Origin: Planctomycetota bacterium
Lineage (GTDB): Bacteria; Planctomycetota; Planctomycetia; Pirellulales; UBA1268
Direction of reading: 5' to 3'
Length of the DNA: 64,000 nt
NCBI GenBank assembly: GCA_018970605.1
Contig: JAGWWA010000003.1
Location: 1-64,000, forward strand
In this document: piece by piece, positions 1-8,957 of the stretch
How positions within the stretch are numbered: the stretch's first letter is position 1
How the letters are laid out: each line of letters opens with the position of its first letter
Notes under the pieces: model-generated
The model's input: the letters and a program-made list of their open reading frames with translations, nothing else
Database searches by the model: none
What the model was told of the DNA's origin: nothing
Program-made: the position numbers and the translations under genes

Positions 1-2310
1 GCCACGCTCAACACGCTCGTCTTCTCGGACGAACTCGAGGCATTTGGCCTCACGGTGGAGGCGGTCGCTGACGCAGGGGTCGATGCGGTGCTCGTGCAGG
101 ACGTCGGGGCGGCCCGGTGGATCCGCGATCGGCTGCCGGACCTGCCGTTGCACGCCTCGACCCAGATGACGCTCACCAGCGCCGAGACGATCGCCCTGGC
201 CGAGGAACTGGGGATGGATCGGGTCGTCGTCGCGCGGGAGCTCTCGATCGAGGAGATCACGGCGATCCGCCGGCAGACGGCGATGCCGCTCGAGGTGTTT
301 GTGCACGGGGCGCTCTGTGTGGCCTATTCAGGGCAGTGCCTGACGAGCGAATCGCTCGGCGGCCGCAGCGCCAATCGCGGCCAGTGCGCCCAGGCCTGCC
401 GACTGCCCTACGACCTCGTCTGCGACGGCAAGGACGTCGAGCTCGGCGACCGGAAATACCTGCTGTCTCCGCAGGATCTGGCCGCCTATGCGCTGGCTCC
501 AGAGTTGATCCAGGCGGGAGTAGCCTCGTTCAAGATCGAGGGCCGGCTCAAGACACCGGAGTACGTCGCCAACATCACGCGGCACTACCGCCAGGCGATC
601 GACACGGCGGTTGCAGGCCGACCGGTCGAGTTCACGCCCCGGGAGGTGGAGGAGATGGAACTCTCCTTCTCTCGCGGCTTCTCGCCTGGCTGGCTCCGGG
701 GCTGCGATCACAAGATGCTCGTGCCAGCGCTGACGAGCGCGAAGAGGGGCGTGCGGCTCGGCACCGTGGCGGAGGTTCGCCGCGACCGCGTGGTGGTCGA
801 TCTCGTGGGCAGCGTGAAGCGGGGCGACGGGATCGCGATCGACTGTGGCGAGACGAGCGACCACGCTGCCGGCGGCCGTGTGTACGAGGTCTTTGTCGCG
901 GGGCGGTCGCTGATCGCGCCCGTAGCCGGAGGCCGCGTGGAACTCGCCTTCGCCCACGGGGCGATCGACATGGCTCGGCTGAGTCCGGGGCAGGCCGTCT
1001 GGAAGACCGACGATCAGGAACTCACGGCCCGCCTGCGAAAGACCTTCATGGGCGACGGCCTTCGCCGGCGGCAGCCCGTCGATCTGCACGTGACGGTAGC
1101 CGTGGGCGAACCACTGCGCGTGACGGCTCGCACGGCGCTCGGGGCGACCTGCGAGGTGGCATCGGCCGAGCCGGCCCGCGCGGCAACCAAGCATGCGCTT
1201 TCCATCGAGACGCTTCGCGACCAACTCGGCCGGCTCGGCGGCACGCCCTTTGAGCTTCGCGATCTCACGGCCGACATCGCCGGCTCGCCGATGCTGCCCT
1301 TCAGCCTGCTCGGTGCGGTGCGGCACGACCTCGTCGCGGCCCTCGAGCAGGCTGTTCTCCGACCATCCGCATCAAGAAGCCCCGAGCGCGAGCGAGGGGT
1401 TGTCGGCACGGATGCGCGCGGGGCCGACGTCCCGCCGTCCGCCTCTCCCGTTCCGACGCTCCACATCCTCGTCCGCTCGCTCGGCCAGCTCCGGCGCGTG
1501 CTGGAACTCGGCGAGCGGCGGATTCAGGCTGAGTTTGCCGACATCCGGCAGTATCGCGACGCGGTCGAACGCTGCCGTGCCGTCGGCGGGACGATCCTCC
1601 TGGCGACGCCGCGGATCCAGAAGCCCGACGAACTGGGGATCTTCCGGCTGATGGCGAAGCAGGAGCCCGACGGCGTGCTCGTCCGCAACTGGGCGGCCCT
1701 GACGTTCTTCCGCGCGGCCGGCCTGCCGGTCGTCGGTGATTTCTCGCTCAATGTCACCAACGAACGCACGGCCGAGTTCTTCATGGCCGCCGGCTGCGAC
1801 CGCGTGACCGCCTCCTACGACTGCAACCGCGAACAGCTGCTCACGCTGGTCGATGCGGTGCCGCCGGAGTGGCTGGAGGTTGTCGTCCACCAGCACATGC
1901 CGATGTTTCACATGGAGCACTGCGTGTTCTGCGCCGTGCTCTCGCCGGGCACGAACAAGACCAACTGCGGCCGGCCCTGCGACGACCACGCCGTGAAGCT
2001 GCGGGACCGCATCGGCGTGGAGCATCCGCTCACGGCCGACGTCGGGTGCCGCAACACGCTTTACAACGCGGTGGCGCAGAGCGGCGCCGAGGCGGTACCG
2101 GCCCTGCTGGCGAAGGGCGTGCGGCATCTCCGCATCGAACTGCTCGACGAGGACGACGCGGCGATCGGCAGGGTGATCGCCGCCTATCGTGACCTCATGG
2201 CTGGTGTGACGACCGGCCGAGACGTCTGGACGGCGCTTCGGGCCACCAACCGCGTAGGCGTCACCCGCGGCACGCTCGAAGAGAAGCGAAACCCGCTGGC
2301 GATTCTCTGA
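1..2310 (+). CDS. U32 family peptidase / RlhA-like protein, 5'-truncated
   Basis: The reading frame is open from base 1, so the start lies upstream of the window; the GTG at 55 is internal. The U32 signature is clear around bases 290-420: EVFVHGALC followed by SGQC and then GQCAQACR. A second cysteine cluster, HCVFC and NCGRPCDD, lies near 1916-1990. U32 proteins with this long C-terminal part resemble E. coli RlhA (YdcP), which makes 5-hydroxycytidine in 23S rRNA; others were named collagenase-like proteases. An RNA-hydroxylation role is inferred from family only. The linker between the two halves carries a palindromic genome repeat (1373-1399) translated as SRSPERERGVV. The gene converges on the DUF937 protein, with a bidirectional terminator between them. 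Confidence 0.85.
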   Translation, partial: ATLNTLVFSDELEAFGLTVEAVADAGVDAVLVQDVGAARWIRDRLPDLPLHASTQMTLTSAETIALAEELGMDRVVVARELSIEEITAIRRQTAMPLEVFVHGALCVAYSGQCLTSESLGGRSANRGQCAQACRLPYDLVCDGKDVELGDRKYLLSPQDLAAYALAPELIQAGVASFKIEGRLKTPEYVANITRHYRQAIDTAVAGRPVEFTPREVEEMELSFSRGFSPGWLRGCDHKMLVPALTSAKRGVRLGTVAEVRRDRVVVDLVGSVKRGDGIAIDCGETSDHAAGGRVYEVFVAGRSLIAPVAGGRVELAFAHGAIDMARLSPGQAVWKTDDQELTARLRKTFMGDGLRRRQPVDLHVTVAVGEPLRVTARTALGATCEVASAEPARAATKHALSIETLRDQLGRLGGTPFELRDLTADIAGSPMLPFSLLGAVRHDLVAALEQAVLRPSASRSPERERGVVGTDARGADVPPSASPVPTLHILVRSLGQLRRVLELGERRIQAEFADIRQYRDAVERCRAVGGTILLATPRIQKPDELGIFRLMAKQEPDGVLVRNWAALTFFRAAGLPVVGDFSLNVTNERTAEFFMAAGCDRVTASYDCNREQLLTLVDAVPPEWLEVVVHQHMPMFHMEHCVFCAVLSPGTNKTNCGRPCDDHAVKLRDRIGVEHPLTADVGCRNTLYNAVAQSGAEAVPALLAKGVRHLRIELLDEDDAAIGRVIAAYRDLMAGVTTGRDVWTALRATNRVGVTRGTLEEKRNPLAIL
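1373..1399. repeat. Intragenic copy of the hairpin/CTTCCTG repeat
   Basis: Read on the minus strand, this stretch has the same core as intergenic copies at 7651-7677, 7771-7797 and 23125-23151: CCCCTCGCT, two variable bases, CGCTCGGGG, then CTTCTTG. It sits inside the U32 coding sequence in a low-complexity linker and keeps the frame open. This suggests that the element inserted into a tolerant inter-domain position. Confidence 0.7.
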
Positions 2311-2332
2311 GTCGTGTCAGGGCGAGAACTCA

Positions 2333-2470
2333 GCGAGGGGCTGCCCATGCCCTCGAGCGAGCTATGGGAGCAAGCGCAGCCAGGATGGCGAAGCGCAGCG
2401 GACATGCAGTGAGTCGAGGCCGGGAAGGCCGAGACGAACGTCCAGCGAGAGGGCGTGGGCAGCCTCGAGC
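2333..2470 (+). repeat. 138-bp dispersed element, copy 1 (TIR-bounded)
   Basis: This is one of three full-length copies (others 28423-28560 and 48177-48315). The ends form imperfect 22-bp inverted repeats, left 2333-2354 and right 2449-2470. The inner part shares the conserved runs GGGAGCAAGCG and GGCGAAGCGCAGCGGACA. There is no transposase and no coding potential beyond chance frames. It fills most of the 314-bp gap after the U32 gene. The same gap also holds the palindrome CAGGTTGACAACCTG at 2489-2503. Confidence 0.75.
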
Positions 2471-2562
2471 CCCCGCGATAGGCAGACACAGGTTGACAAC
2501 CTGCGCGACGAGCCTCCCCGAGCCTCCCACCGTGATCGTGCTGCCGCTGTGCCAAAAATGAA

Positions 2563-2595
2563 CCGGCCCGGATCGGCGGGGCCGATCCGGGCCGG
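2563..2595. terminator. Bidirectional rho-independent terminator
   Basis: A perfect 15-bp stem (2563-2577 with 2581-2595) has a 3-nt loop. On the minus strand it is followed by TTCATTTTT, a good U-tract for the DUF937 gene ending at 2625. On the plus strand it is followed by GTTTGAT, so it may also stop the U32 transcript. Confidence 0.8.
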
Positions 2596-2624
2596 GTTTG
2601 ATCACGCCTGGCTGCGCCGAGGGC

Positions 2625-3764
2625 TCACTTCGACATCTTGGTGAGCGTCTCGACCATCGGGCCGACGACCGGGCCGAGCAGGTCCTTGACGCCCGGGAGC
2701 GCCATGACCGTGTCGATCACCTTCGTCAGCATGCCCAGGTTCTTGCCGATGAAGTCGGCGAACACGGGCTGCTCCTCGGCCGGCAGCTTGCCGGCCTCAT
2801 CCTCGAGCGAGGTGAGCATCGGGGCGAGCTTCTCGAGTTCCGGCACCGCGAGGCGGGCCGTCTCTTCGTTGGTCACGCCCTTGAGGACGCTCGACAGGCC
2901 GCCGAAGAGTTCGGTGGCGTTCTTGCCGATGCGGACCGCCTCCAGGAACTTCGGGTCGATCGAGAACGAGTCGACGACGGTGTCGGTCACGTTCCGACCC
3001 TGACGCTCGATCACCTCGGTGACCCGCTCGGTCACGGGGCCGATCTTCCGCTCGCCTTCGACCACCACGGCCTCGCCGGCCTTCTTGGCCTGATTCTGGT
3101 TCCAGAGGTACCAGCCAAGGCCGAGGGCGCCGAGCGCCAGCAGCGGGAGGAGCCAGCCGGGCAGGCCGCCGGCAGGCTGCGGCTCGTGCGAGTGGCTGCC
3201 GTGGCGGGCGGGGGTGGCCGAGCCACCGCTCACCGCGCCGAAGTCACCGAGCGACAGGCCGCGCGGCAGGGCGTTGCGGATGTTGCCGGACTGCTCCGAG
3301 AACAGACGCGACACGCTGGCAGCGTCGGGCTTGCCCGTGAACTGCTTGGCCACCATGCCGAGCACCATCGGGGCGAGGTAGGTGAGCAGCGTCTTCATGA
3401 TGCCCGGCTGCATGCCGGCGAACGACGCAATCGTGCCGACGAGGCTCGAGAGGTTGTTGCCGCCGCCGAGCAGCGAGGTCAGGAGGTTGCCGCCGAGGCT
3501 GCCGAGGCCCGATGCCTGGCTGCCGCCGAGCAGGCCGGCGAGGTTGCCGAGCATGCCGAGGTCGAGGCCGCCCATCGCCTTGGCGAGTTGGTCGGCGCCA
3601 CTGTTGGTCTGCGCCATCTTGCCAAACACGTTGAGCAGGGCCGGCACGGCGGCGCTCGTCGCGGTCTTGGTCTGCGAGTCGTTGGCGCCGATGAGGCCGC
3701 CCAGCTTGCTCAGCACGTCGGGCGACGTGAGCTGGCTCATGATCAGATCCGAAATGTTCATCAT
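2625..3764 (-). CDS. DUF937-type membrane protein
   Basis: The N-terminal 170 residues look like the DUF937/YidB family: NISDLIMSQL, then repeated LxxLGG segments rich in Gly, Leu and Ser, including LGMLGNLAGLLGG and GNLLTSLLGG. A His/Pro linker follows, then one membrane segment near residues 200-222 (LPGWLLPLLALGALGLGWYLW). A roughly 155-residue C-terminal domain contains DTVVDSFSIDPKFLEAVRIGKNATELF. The membrane span in mid-chain suggests an anchored protein with domains on both sides. No catalytic motif is visible and the function is unknown. The gene is monocistronic, with a strong terminator directly downstream. Confidence 0.7.
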   Translation of the reverse strand: MMNISDLIMSQLTSPDVLSKLGGLIGANDSQTKTATSAAVPALLNVFGKMAQTNSGADQLAKAMGGLDLGMLGNLAGLLGGSQASGLGSLGGNLLTSLLGGGNNLSSLVGTIASFAGMQPGIMKTLLTYLAPMVLGMVAKQFTGKPDAASVSRLFSEQSGNIRNALPRGLSLGDFGAVSGGSATPARHGSHSHEPQPAGGLPGWLLPLLALGALGLGWYLWNQNQAKKAGEAVVVEGERKIGPVTERVTEVIERQGRNVTDTVVDSFSIDPKFLEAVRIGKNATELFGGLSSVLKGVTNEETARLAVPELEKLAPMLTSLEDEAGKLPAEEQPVFADFIGKNLGMLTKVIDTVMALPGVKDLLGPVVGPMVETLTKMSK

Positions 3765-3992
3765 CTAACTCCAGAAGGAAGATACGAGGGTAAAAAACCA
3801 CGAAACGAGTTCAGTCATTGTCCCGCCCCGCCGGGCGGCGGCCTCGGATCGCGGAGGGGTGTGGAACCATTCCCCGGATCGTCGGAACGGACAGTTTTTG
3901 TAAATGCTGTCAGGGCGGTTCGCAACGCACCGGCAAAAACCGCTGGGCCGGGGTGTTCGGGGGCGTCTTTTCCGCCGAAAGGACGTGCTCCC

Positions 3993-6902
3993 TCACCAGT
4001 AGACGTACTGTAAAAAGCGCTCGCGGTCGGCCGCGGGCAGGTCGTCGATCCTGGGCACGACCCAGCGGTTCTCGTCGGTGTCGATGAGCATCTTGCCACC
4101 GGTGCCGAAATCAAAAGCCTGGCCCTGAGTCCAGCGTGCCGTGAACCGCCGCCGGCCCACGTCGCTCTCGACGTCGAAGTCGAGATAGCCGTGCACGAGC
4201 CGCACGTCGTGCACCCGGCGGATGTCGCGGATCAGCGCCCGCCGCTGCAACGCGACGCGGATGACGTCCTGTTCCGCTGCCGGCCAGTCGCCGAGCCGAC
4301 GAATCATGCCCAGTTCCACCTCGTCGCCGTGCTCGTCCCATCCGCGGACGGAGAGATACTCTTCGGGATGCGTCGCCGGAAATGTCCGAATGATGAAGAT
4401 GCCGGAGGCCGCTGCGCCACCGGACGAGTGCATCTCGATCCGCTCCTGAGCGCCGATGCTGAAGTGGTGCCGGGCGGGCTCCAGCCAGGCAATGCTTGCG
4501 GCCGTGGAGGAGGTTGACTCGGGCGGCGAGTCGTCCGGGCCCGACGCCGACTCCTCTTCGGCGATCAGCGTGTCGATCGTCGGCTGCTTCGTGACCTGCG
4601 TCTGGATCCGCACGAGGCGGGCGTAGACGCCGTCGGCGGCGAGCAGTTCGGCGTGTGTGCCCTGCTCCACCAGGCGGCCACGGTCGAAGGCCAGGATGCG
4701 GTCGGCGTTGCGGAGCGTGGAGAGCCGGTGGGCGATTGCGATCGTCGTCCGCCCGCGGACGAGCACGGCGAGCGCTTCCTGGATCGCCTTCTCCGCCTCG
4801 GCGTCGATGTTGCTCGTGGCCTCGTCGAGCACGAGGATCCGCGGGTCGTAGAGGAGCGTGCGGGCGATCGAGAGCCGTTGCTTCTCGCCGCCGGAGAGCC
4901 CCGCGCCGTGCTCGCCGAGCAGGGTTTCGTACGCCAGCGGCTGCCGGCAGAGGAAGTCGTGGGCCCCGGCCGCCTTGGCGGCGGCAAGCCCCTCCTCGAT
5001 CGTCGCCTGCGGCCGGCCGAAGGAGAGGTTTCGCCAGATCGTGCCGCGAAACAGGAAGGAGTCTTGAAAGACGATCCCGAGCCGCTCGCGGAGATCATGG
5101 GACGCGAGCTGGCGGATGTCGTGGCCATCGACCGTGATCGAACCCTCCTGGACGTCGTGGAAGCGGGCCAGGAGGTTCACCAGGGTGCTCTTGCCGGAAC
5201 CCGACCGGCCGACGATCCCGATCATTTCGCCCGGTTGCACCTCGAACGACACGTCGTGCAGCACGGGCTGATTGCGGTCGTAGCCGAAGGTGACGTTCGC
5301 GAAGCGGATCTCGCCCCGCACGTCGTGCCAGGGCTCCGGCTTCGCGGGCTCCGTGACCAGTGCCGGGGTGTCGAGCAGTTCGAGCACCCGCTTGCTGCCG
5401 GAGAGGAAGCTGGTGAGCCAGGTGGTGAAGTTGGAGAGCGCGCCGAGCGGGGCGTAGAACATGGCGAGGTAGGCGAGAAACGCGATCAGCTGCCCGAGCG
5501 TCATGCTGCCGCCGATCACATCGCGGCCACCGACATACCAGACGATCAGGCCGCCGAGGCTGAAGACGATCTGCATCGACGCGGCGTAGGTGGTGTTGGT
5601 GTGCTCCACCCACTGCCGCCAGCGGCGGAGGTGGTCGCTGGCGGCGTGGAAGCGTTCGAGCTCGCGGGACTCCTGGGCGAAGGCCTTGACGACGCGGATG
5701 CCGGAGAGCATCCCGGAGAGCGTGGTCATTTGTTTGCTGGCCGCATCCCAGAGCCGGTAGTGCCGCGGGTAGACGTGCCGCCAGAAAATCCACGACCCGA
5801 GAATCACCAGTGGCACCGGGATGAGCGTGAACATCGCCAGCTTGGGGTTGATCCAGACGAGCATCGCCCCGACGGCGACGAGCTGCACGATCTGGAGCAG
5901 GAAGCCGCCGGTGATCTGGTGCATGAGGCCGTGCAGCACTTCGCTGTCGTGCGCGACCCGGCTGATCATCGAGCCCACCTGGTGGCGGTCGTAGTAGGCG
6001 ACCGACAGGCCTTGGAGCTTCCGAACCATCTCCTCCCGGAGCGCCGAGGTGATCCCCGAGCCGATCGCGGAGGTCAGCCGCCCCTTGATCACGCCCACCA
6101 CGGCGAGGAGCACGCGGGAGAACGCCAGTGCGAGAACGACGACGAGCAGGGCCGTCTTGAAGTCGGGTGCGCTGCCGCCCGCTTCGCCGGCCTTGGCTGA
6201 GAGGATGTCGTCAACCATGTACTGCTGGAGCTTCGGCGGCACCAGTTCCGCGACCACGCCCACGAAGGTGAGCAGGCAGAGGAACACCGAGCCGCGGGCG
6301 TAGGGAGCCAGCAGGCCGCCGACCCGTCTGAGGATCTGCCCCTTCTGGAGGCATCGCGGACACGAATCCTCGGCCGTCTGGAGCCGCAGGCCACACGACG
6401 GGCACGCGGGAGGGTCGAGCGATCCCTCGAGTCCCTCCACCTCTCCGGGCAGTCCCGCGGCGAGCCGCTCACGCGATCGATCGAGTGCCCGCGACACCTT
6501 GTGGAACCTGGTGGCAAGGGCGTTGGAGTAGCGGACGAGGTCGATCCAGACGCCGTCGGTGCGGACCTGCAGCGAGCCGCCGCCGATGCCGGACGTCGTG
6601 CGGACTTTCTCCACGCCCTGCCAGGCGACTGCGCGGAGGGTGTCGTGGCCGTCGGTGGCCGCGAGGTGGTCGGGTGTCACCACCAGCCATTCGGCCGCGG
6701 GTTCGCCTGCGAGGCCGACGTCGGTGCCGACCGAGAGCAGGACCGGGCGGTGGTTGAGCCCTGCCGCATCGAGGCGGCGATGCACGTGGTCGGGCATTCC
6801 GGACGGTGGCCCGTGGCCGGCCGCGGCCGTATGCTCCTGCCTGTGAGCGGTCGTGGTGATCGCGGTTTCCTTCGCGCGGGTCCTTCGGAGAGCTTCGTCC
6901 AT
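3993..6902 (-). CDS. ABC exporter (fused permease/ATPase) with DUF1854 tail
   Basis: The protein is a fusion of several parts. Residues 1-160 contain a DUF1854-like or PH-like segment (LLSVGTD to VWIDLVRYSN). A four-cysteine zinc ribbon follows at about 166-185 (CPSCGLRL, CPRC). The six-helix exporter domain spans about 200-520. The nucleotide-binding domain has Walker A GRSGSGKS near 565, signature LSGGEKQRLSIAR near 669 and Walker B ILVLDEATS. From about 800 to 969 there is a DUF1854-type domain. DUF1854 is known next to cyanophycin-linked ABC transporters, but no cyanophycin gene is in this window. The substrate is unknown. The ATG at 6902 overlaps the divergent ATG at 6901; an in-frame ATG at 6797 is a plausible alternative start. 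Confidence 0.85.
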   Translation of the reverse strand: MDEALRRTRAKETAITTTAHRQEHTAAAGHGPPSGMPDHVHRRLDAAGLNHRPVLLSVGTDVGLAGEPAAEWLVVTPDHLAATDGHDTLRAVAWQGVEKVRTTSGIGGGSLQVRTDGVWIDLVRYSNALATRFHKVSRALDRSRERLAAGLPGEVEGLEGSLDPPACPSCGLRLQTAEDSCPRCLQKGQILRRVGGLLAPYARGSVFLCLLTFVGVVAELVPPKLQQYMVDDILSAKAGEAGGSAPDFKTALLVVVLALAFSRVLLAVVGVIKGRLTSAIGSGITSALREEMVRKLQGLSVAYYDRHQVGSMISRVAHDSEVLHGLMHQITGGFLLQIVQLVAVGAMLVWINPKLAMFTLIPVPLVILGSWIFWRHVYPRHYRLWDAASKQMTTLSGMLSGIRVVKAFAQESRELERFHAASDHLRRWRQWVEHTNTTYAASMQIVFSLGGLIVWYVGGRDVIGGSMTLGQLIAFLAYLAMFYAPLGALSNFTTWLTSFLSGSKRVLELLDTPALVTEPAKPEPWHDVRGEIRFANVTFGYDRNQPVLHDVSFEVQPGEMIGIVGRSGSGKSTLVNLLARFHDVQEGSITVDGHDIRQLASHDLRERLGIVFQDSFLFRGTIWRNLSFGRPQATIEEGLAAAKAAGAHDFLCRQPLAYETLLGEHGAGLSGGEKQRLSIARTLLYDPRILVLDEATSNIDAEAEKAIQEALAVLVRGRTTIAIAHRLSTLRNADRILAFDRGRLVEQGTHAELLAADGVYARLVRIQTQVTKQPTIDTLIAEEESASGPDDSPPESTSSTAASIAWLEPARHHFSIGAQERIEMHSSGGAAASGIFIIRTFPATHPEEYLSVRGWDEHGDEVELGMIRRLGDWPAAEQDVIRVALQRRALIRDIRRVHDVRLVHGYLDFDVESDVGRRRFTARWTQGQAFDFGTGGKMLIDTDENRWVVPRIDDLPAADRERFLQYVYW

Positions 6903-7557
6903 GATCTACGAGCGTATGCCAGGGGTGGTTCGGCAGGCCATCGGGGCGGTGGTCGCCCTGGCGGTGGCGGTGGTCGCAGCAGACCGTGCCCGGGCCGTGG
7001 AAGAGGGCTTTGAGAGCCTGTTCAACGGGACGGACCTTGCCGGCTGGAAGGCCAACGAGAATCCTGACAGCTGGTCGGTGAAGGACGGCGAGATCGTCTG
7101 CAAGGGGCCCCGCAGCCACCTCTTCTACGTGGGGGCCGACCCGGCAAAGCCCGAAGAGTTCAAGAACTTCCACCTCAAGGCGGAGGTCCTGACGAAGCCG
7201 GTGGCCAACTCCGGCATCTTCATTCACACCGCCTTCCAGCCGGACGGCTGGCCGGCCCAGGGCTATGAAGTGCAGGTCAACAACTCGCAGCAAGACCCGG
7301 TTCGCACCGGCAGCATCTACAACGTCGTCAAGAACTTCACGCCGCCCGCCAAGGACGACACCTGGTTCGCGATGGACGTGATGGTCAACGGCAAGGCCGT
7401 GGGTGTGGCGGTGGACGGTCGGGTGCTCTTCGAGTTCGTCGAGCCGGACGGCGCGACGGGCACACGGAAACTCTCGCGGGGCACCTTCGCCCTGCAGGCC
7501 CATGACCCAGGCAGCGAAGTCCATTACCGCAACATCCGCGTGAAGCGGATGCCGTAA
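6901..7557 (+). CDS. Secreted DUF1080 (3-keto-disaccharide hydrolase-type) protein
   Basis: After a signal peptide (hydrophobic VVRQAIGAVVALAVAVVAA, cleavage near ARA) the chain begins EEGFESLFNGTDLAGWK, the typical opening of DUF1080. Family landmarks follow: SGIFIHTAFQ, a GYEVQVNN segment and the closing EVHYRNIRVKRMP. DUF1080 domains have a concanavalin-like fold; some are reported to act on 3-keto-glycosides, and many planctomycete copies are unassigned. The start at 6901 is chosen because CGGAGA lies 9 bases upstream; 6916 is the alternative. The same family reappears fused to an esterase at 43800-45797. Confidence 0.85.
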   Translation: MIYERMPGVVRQAIGAVVALAVAVVAADRARAVEEGFESLFNGTDLAGWKANENPDSWSVKDGEIVCKGPRSHLFYVGADPAKPEEFKNFHLKAEVLTKPVANSGIFIHTAFQPDGWPAQGYEVQVNNSQQDPVRTGSIYNVVKNFTPPAKDDTWFAMDVMVNGKAVGVAVDGRVLFEFVEPDGATGTRKLSRGTFALQAHDPGSEVHYRNIRVKRMP

Positions 7558-7576
7558 CTCCTGGCCCTGCCGCACC

Positions 7577-7610
7577 GCTCAGGGCTGCCCGTGCCCGTCG
7601 CCGGACGCTC
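7577..7610 (-). repeat. Solo end of the 138-bp element
   Basis: These 34 bases match, with few changes, the reverse complement of the right end of copy 3 (around 48282-48315), including TGCCCGTCGCCGGACGCTC. No matching left half follows, so this is a truncated or decayed copy. Confidence 0.55.
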
Positions 7611-7650
7611 GTTGCGGACCAGCAGGCCTTTTGGGGCAGCAGGGCGTGAA

Positions 7651-7797
7651 CCCCTCGCTTCCGCTCGGGGTTTCCTGATGTCGATCATGGCACCGCCAGG
7701 AAGCCCCGAGCGGAAGCGAGGGGATCAACGGTTGCGAATGGTCACGCCTCGTTGTGAGGAGACCGCGCATCCCCTCGCTGGCGCTCGGGGTTTCCTG
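7651..7797. repeat. Cluster of three hairpin/TTTCCTG repeats
   Basis: Copies lie at 7651-7677 (plus), 7697-7723 (inverted) and 7771-7797 (plus). Each is CCCCTCGCT, two variable bases, CGCTCGGGG, then a T- or C-initiated TTCCTG. The first two differ at one base and face each other across 19 bases. A transcript would therefore form a 26-bp hairpin, which could act as terminator or RNA stabiliser for the DUF1080 gene. The cluster occupies most of the 365-bp gap before cysK. Confidence 0.7.
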
Positions 7798-7850
7798 TCA
7801 GGCTGACACTGTGCAGACCCCTGCGGCTGCATTTTTGAGCCGCCTATGCC

Positions 7851-7856
7851 GATAAT
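7851..7856 (+). promoter_or_regulatory. Candidate -10 box of cysK
   Basis: GATAAT matches five of six bases of the sigma-70 -10 consensus, 66 bases before the cysK start. No good -35 is seen at 17 bp spacing; TTGAGC is present but only 10 bp away. Confidence 0.35.
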
Positions 7857-7922
7857 GCCGGTGGTGCGGGCTGCGCCGGCGAGGGGCCGGAGGCCGCCCG
7901 CGACCAGACTCGGGAGGGATTC

Positions 7923-8885
7923 ATGGTCACCGGGAAACTGCCGGCGGGGATTCGCGACGACATCACCCAGTGCATCGGCCGCACGCCGCTGGTTCGGCTG
8001 CGGCGGGTCTCCGAGGGCTGCGTGGCCACCGTCGCCGGCAAGATCGAGAACATGAACCCGCTCTGGAGCGTGAAGGACCGCATCGCCGGCGCGATGATCG
8101 AGGCCGCGGAACGCGACGGCCTGATCGGTCCCGACACGGTGATCATCGAGCCCACCAGCGGCAACACGGGCATCGGCCTGGCCTATGTCTGCGCCGCCCG
8201 CGGCTACAAGCTGCGGGTCACGATGCCCGAAAGCATGAGCCTCGAGCGGCGGCGGATGCTCAAGGCGCTTGGCGCGGAGCTCGTGCTCACGCCCGCGGCC
8301 GAAGGGATGCCCGGCGCCGTGCGGCATGCCGAGGAGATCAGCCACTCGAGCACGCAGTTTTTCATGCCGCAGCAGTTCAAGAACCCGGCAAACCCCGACG
8401 TGCACCGGCGGACGACGGCCGAGGAGATCTGGGCCGACACCGAGGGGCAGGTCGATATCGTCGTCTGCGGCGTGGGCACCGGCGGCACGATCACGGGCGT
8501 CGGTGAGGCCCTCAAGGCGAAGAAGCCGGGCATCAAGGTCGTGGCTGTCGAGCCGGCCAACAGTCCGGTGATCACGCAGAAGCTTTCGGGTCAGCCGATC
8601 AAGCCGGGTCGCCACACGATCCAGGGAATCGGCGCGGGATTCATCCCCGATATCCTCAATCTCGACATCATCGACGAGGTGGTGAAGGTGGACGACGAGG
8701 ATGCGATGGAGACGGCCCGGCAGCTCGCCAAGCGCGAAGGGCTGATGTGCGGCATCAGCTGCGGCGCCGCCGCGTGGGGGGCGCTGCAGGTGGCCCGACG
8801 ATCGGAGAACGCCGGCAAGCTTGTGGTCGTGGTATTGCCCGACCTCGGCGAGCGGTATCTCTCGACGCGGCTCTTTCCGGAGTAG
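7923..8885 (+). CDS. cysK: Cysteine synthase (O-acetylserine sulfhydrylase)
   Basis: This fold-type II PLP enzyme makes cysteine from O-acetylserine and sulfide in the cytoplasm. The PLP lysine is K51 in NPLWSVKDR. Next come the substrate loop TSGNTGIGL, the phosphate-binding loop [18 protein letters not shown], and the SCGAA segment that contacts the PLP ring nitrogen. The length of 320 residues is normal. GGGAGGG lies just upstream of the ATG at 7923. It stands alone, with repeat DNA on both sides. CysM or cystathionine beta-synthase-like enzymes are alternatives, but the motif set and length favour CysK. Confidence 0.93.
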   Translation: MVTGKLPAGIRDDITQCIGRTPLVRLRRVSEGCVATVAGKIENMNPLWSVKDRIAGAMIEAAERDGLIGPDTVIIEPTSGNTGIGLAYVCAARGYKLRVTMPESMSLERRRMLKALGAELVLTPAAEGMPGAVRHAEEISHSSTQFFMPQQFKNPANPDVHRRTTAEEIWADTEGQVDIVVCGVGTGGTITGVGEALKAKKPGIKVVAVEPANSPVITQKLSGQPIKPGRHTIQGIGAGFIPDILNLDIIDEVVKVDDEDAMETARQLAKREGLMCGISCGAAAWGALQVARRSENAGKLVVVVLPDLGERYLSTRLFPE

Positions 8886-8905
8886 GTGGAAGTCGCGCCC
8901 GTCTC

Positions 8906-8934
8906 GGGAAGCCCCATCGCGTGAGCGGTGAGGG
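8906..8934 (-). repeat. Variant of the ATCGC hairpin/CTTCCTG repeat
   Basis: GGGAAGCCCCATCGCGTGAG is a diverged reverse-complement copy of the repeat at 28328-28357. It begins 20 bases after the cysK stop and lies just before the tandem array. Confidence 0.55.
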
Positions 8935-8957
8935 CAGAGGTCAGGTCTGACGAGGGG

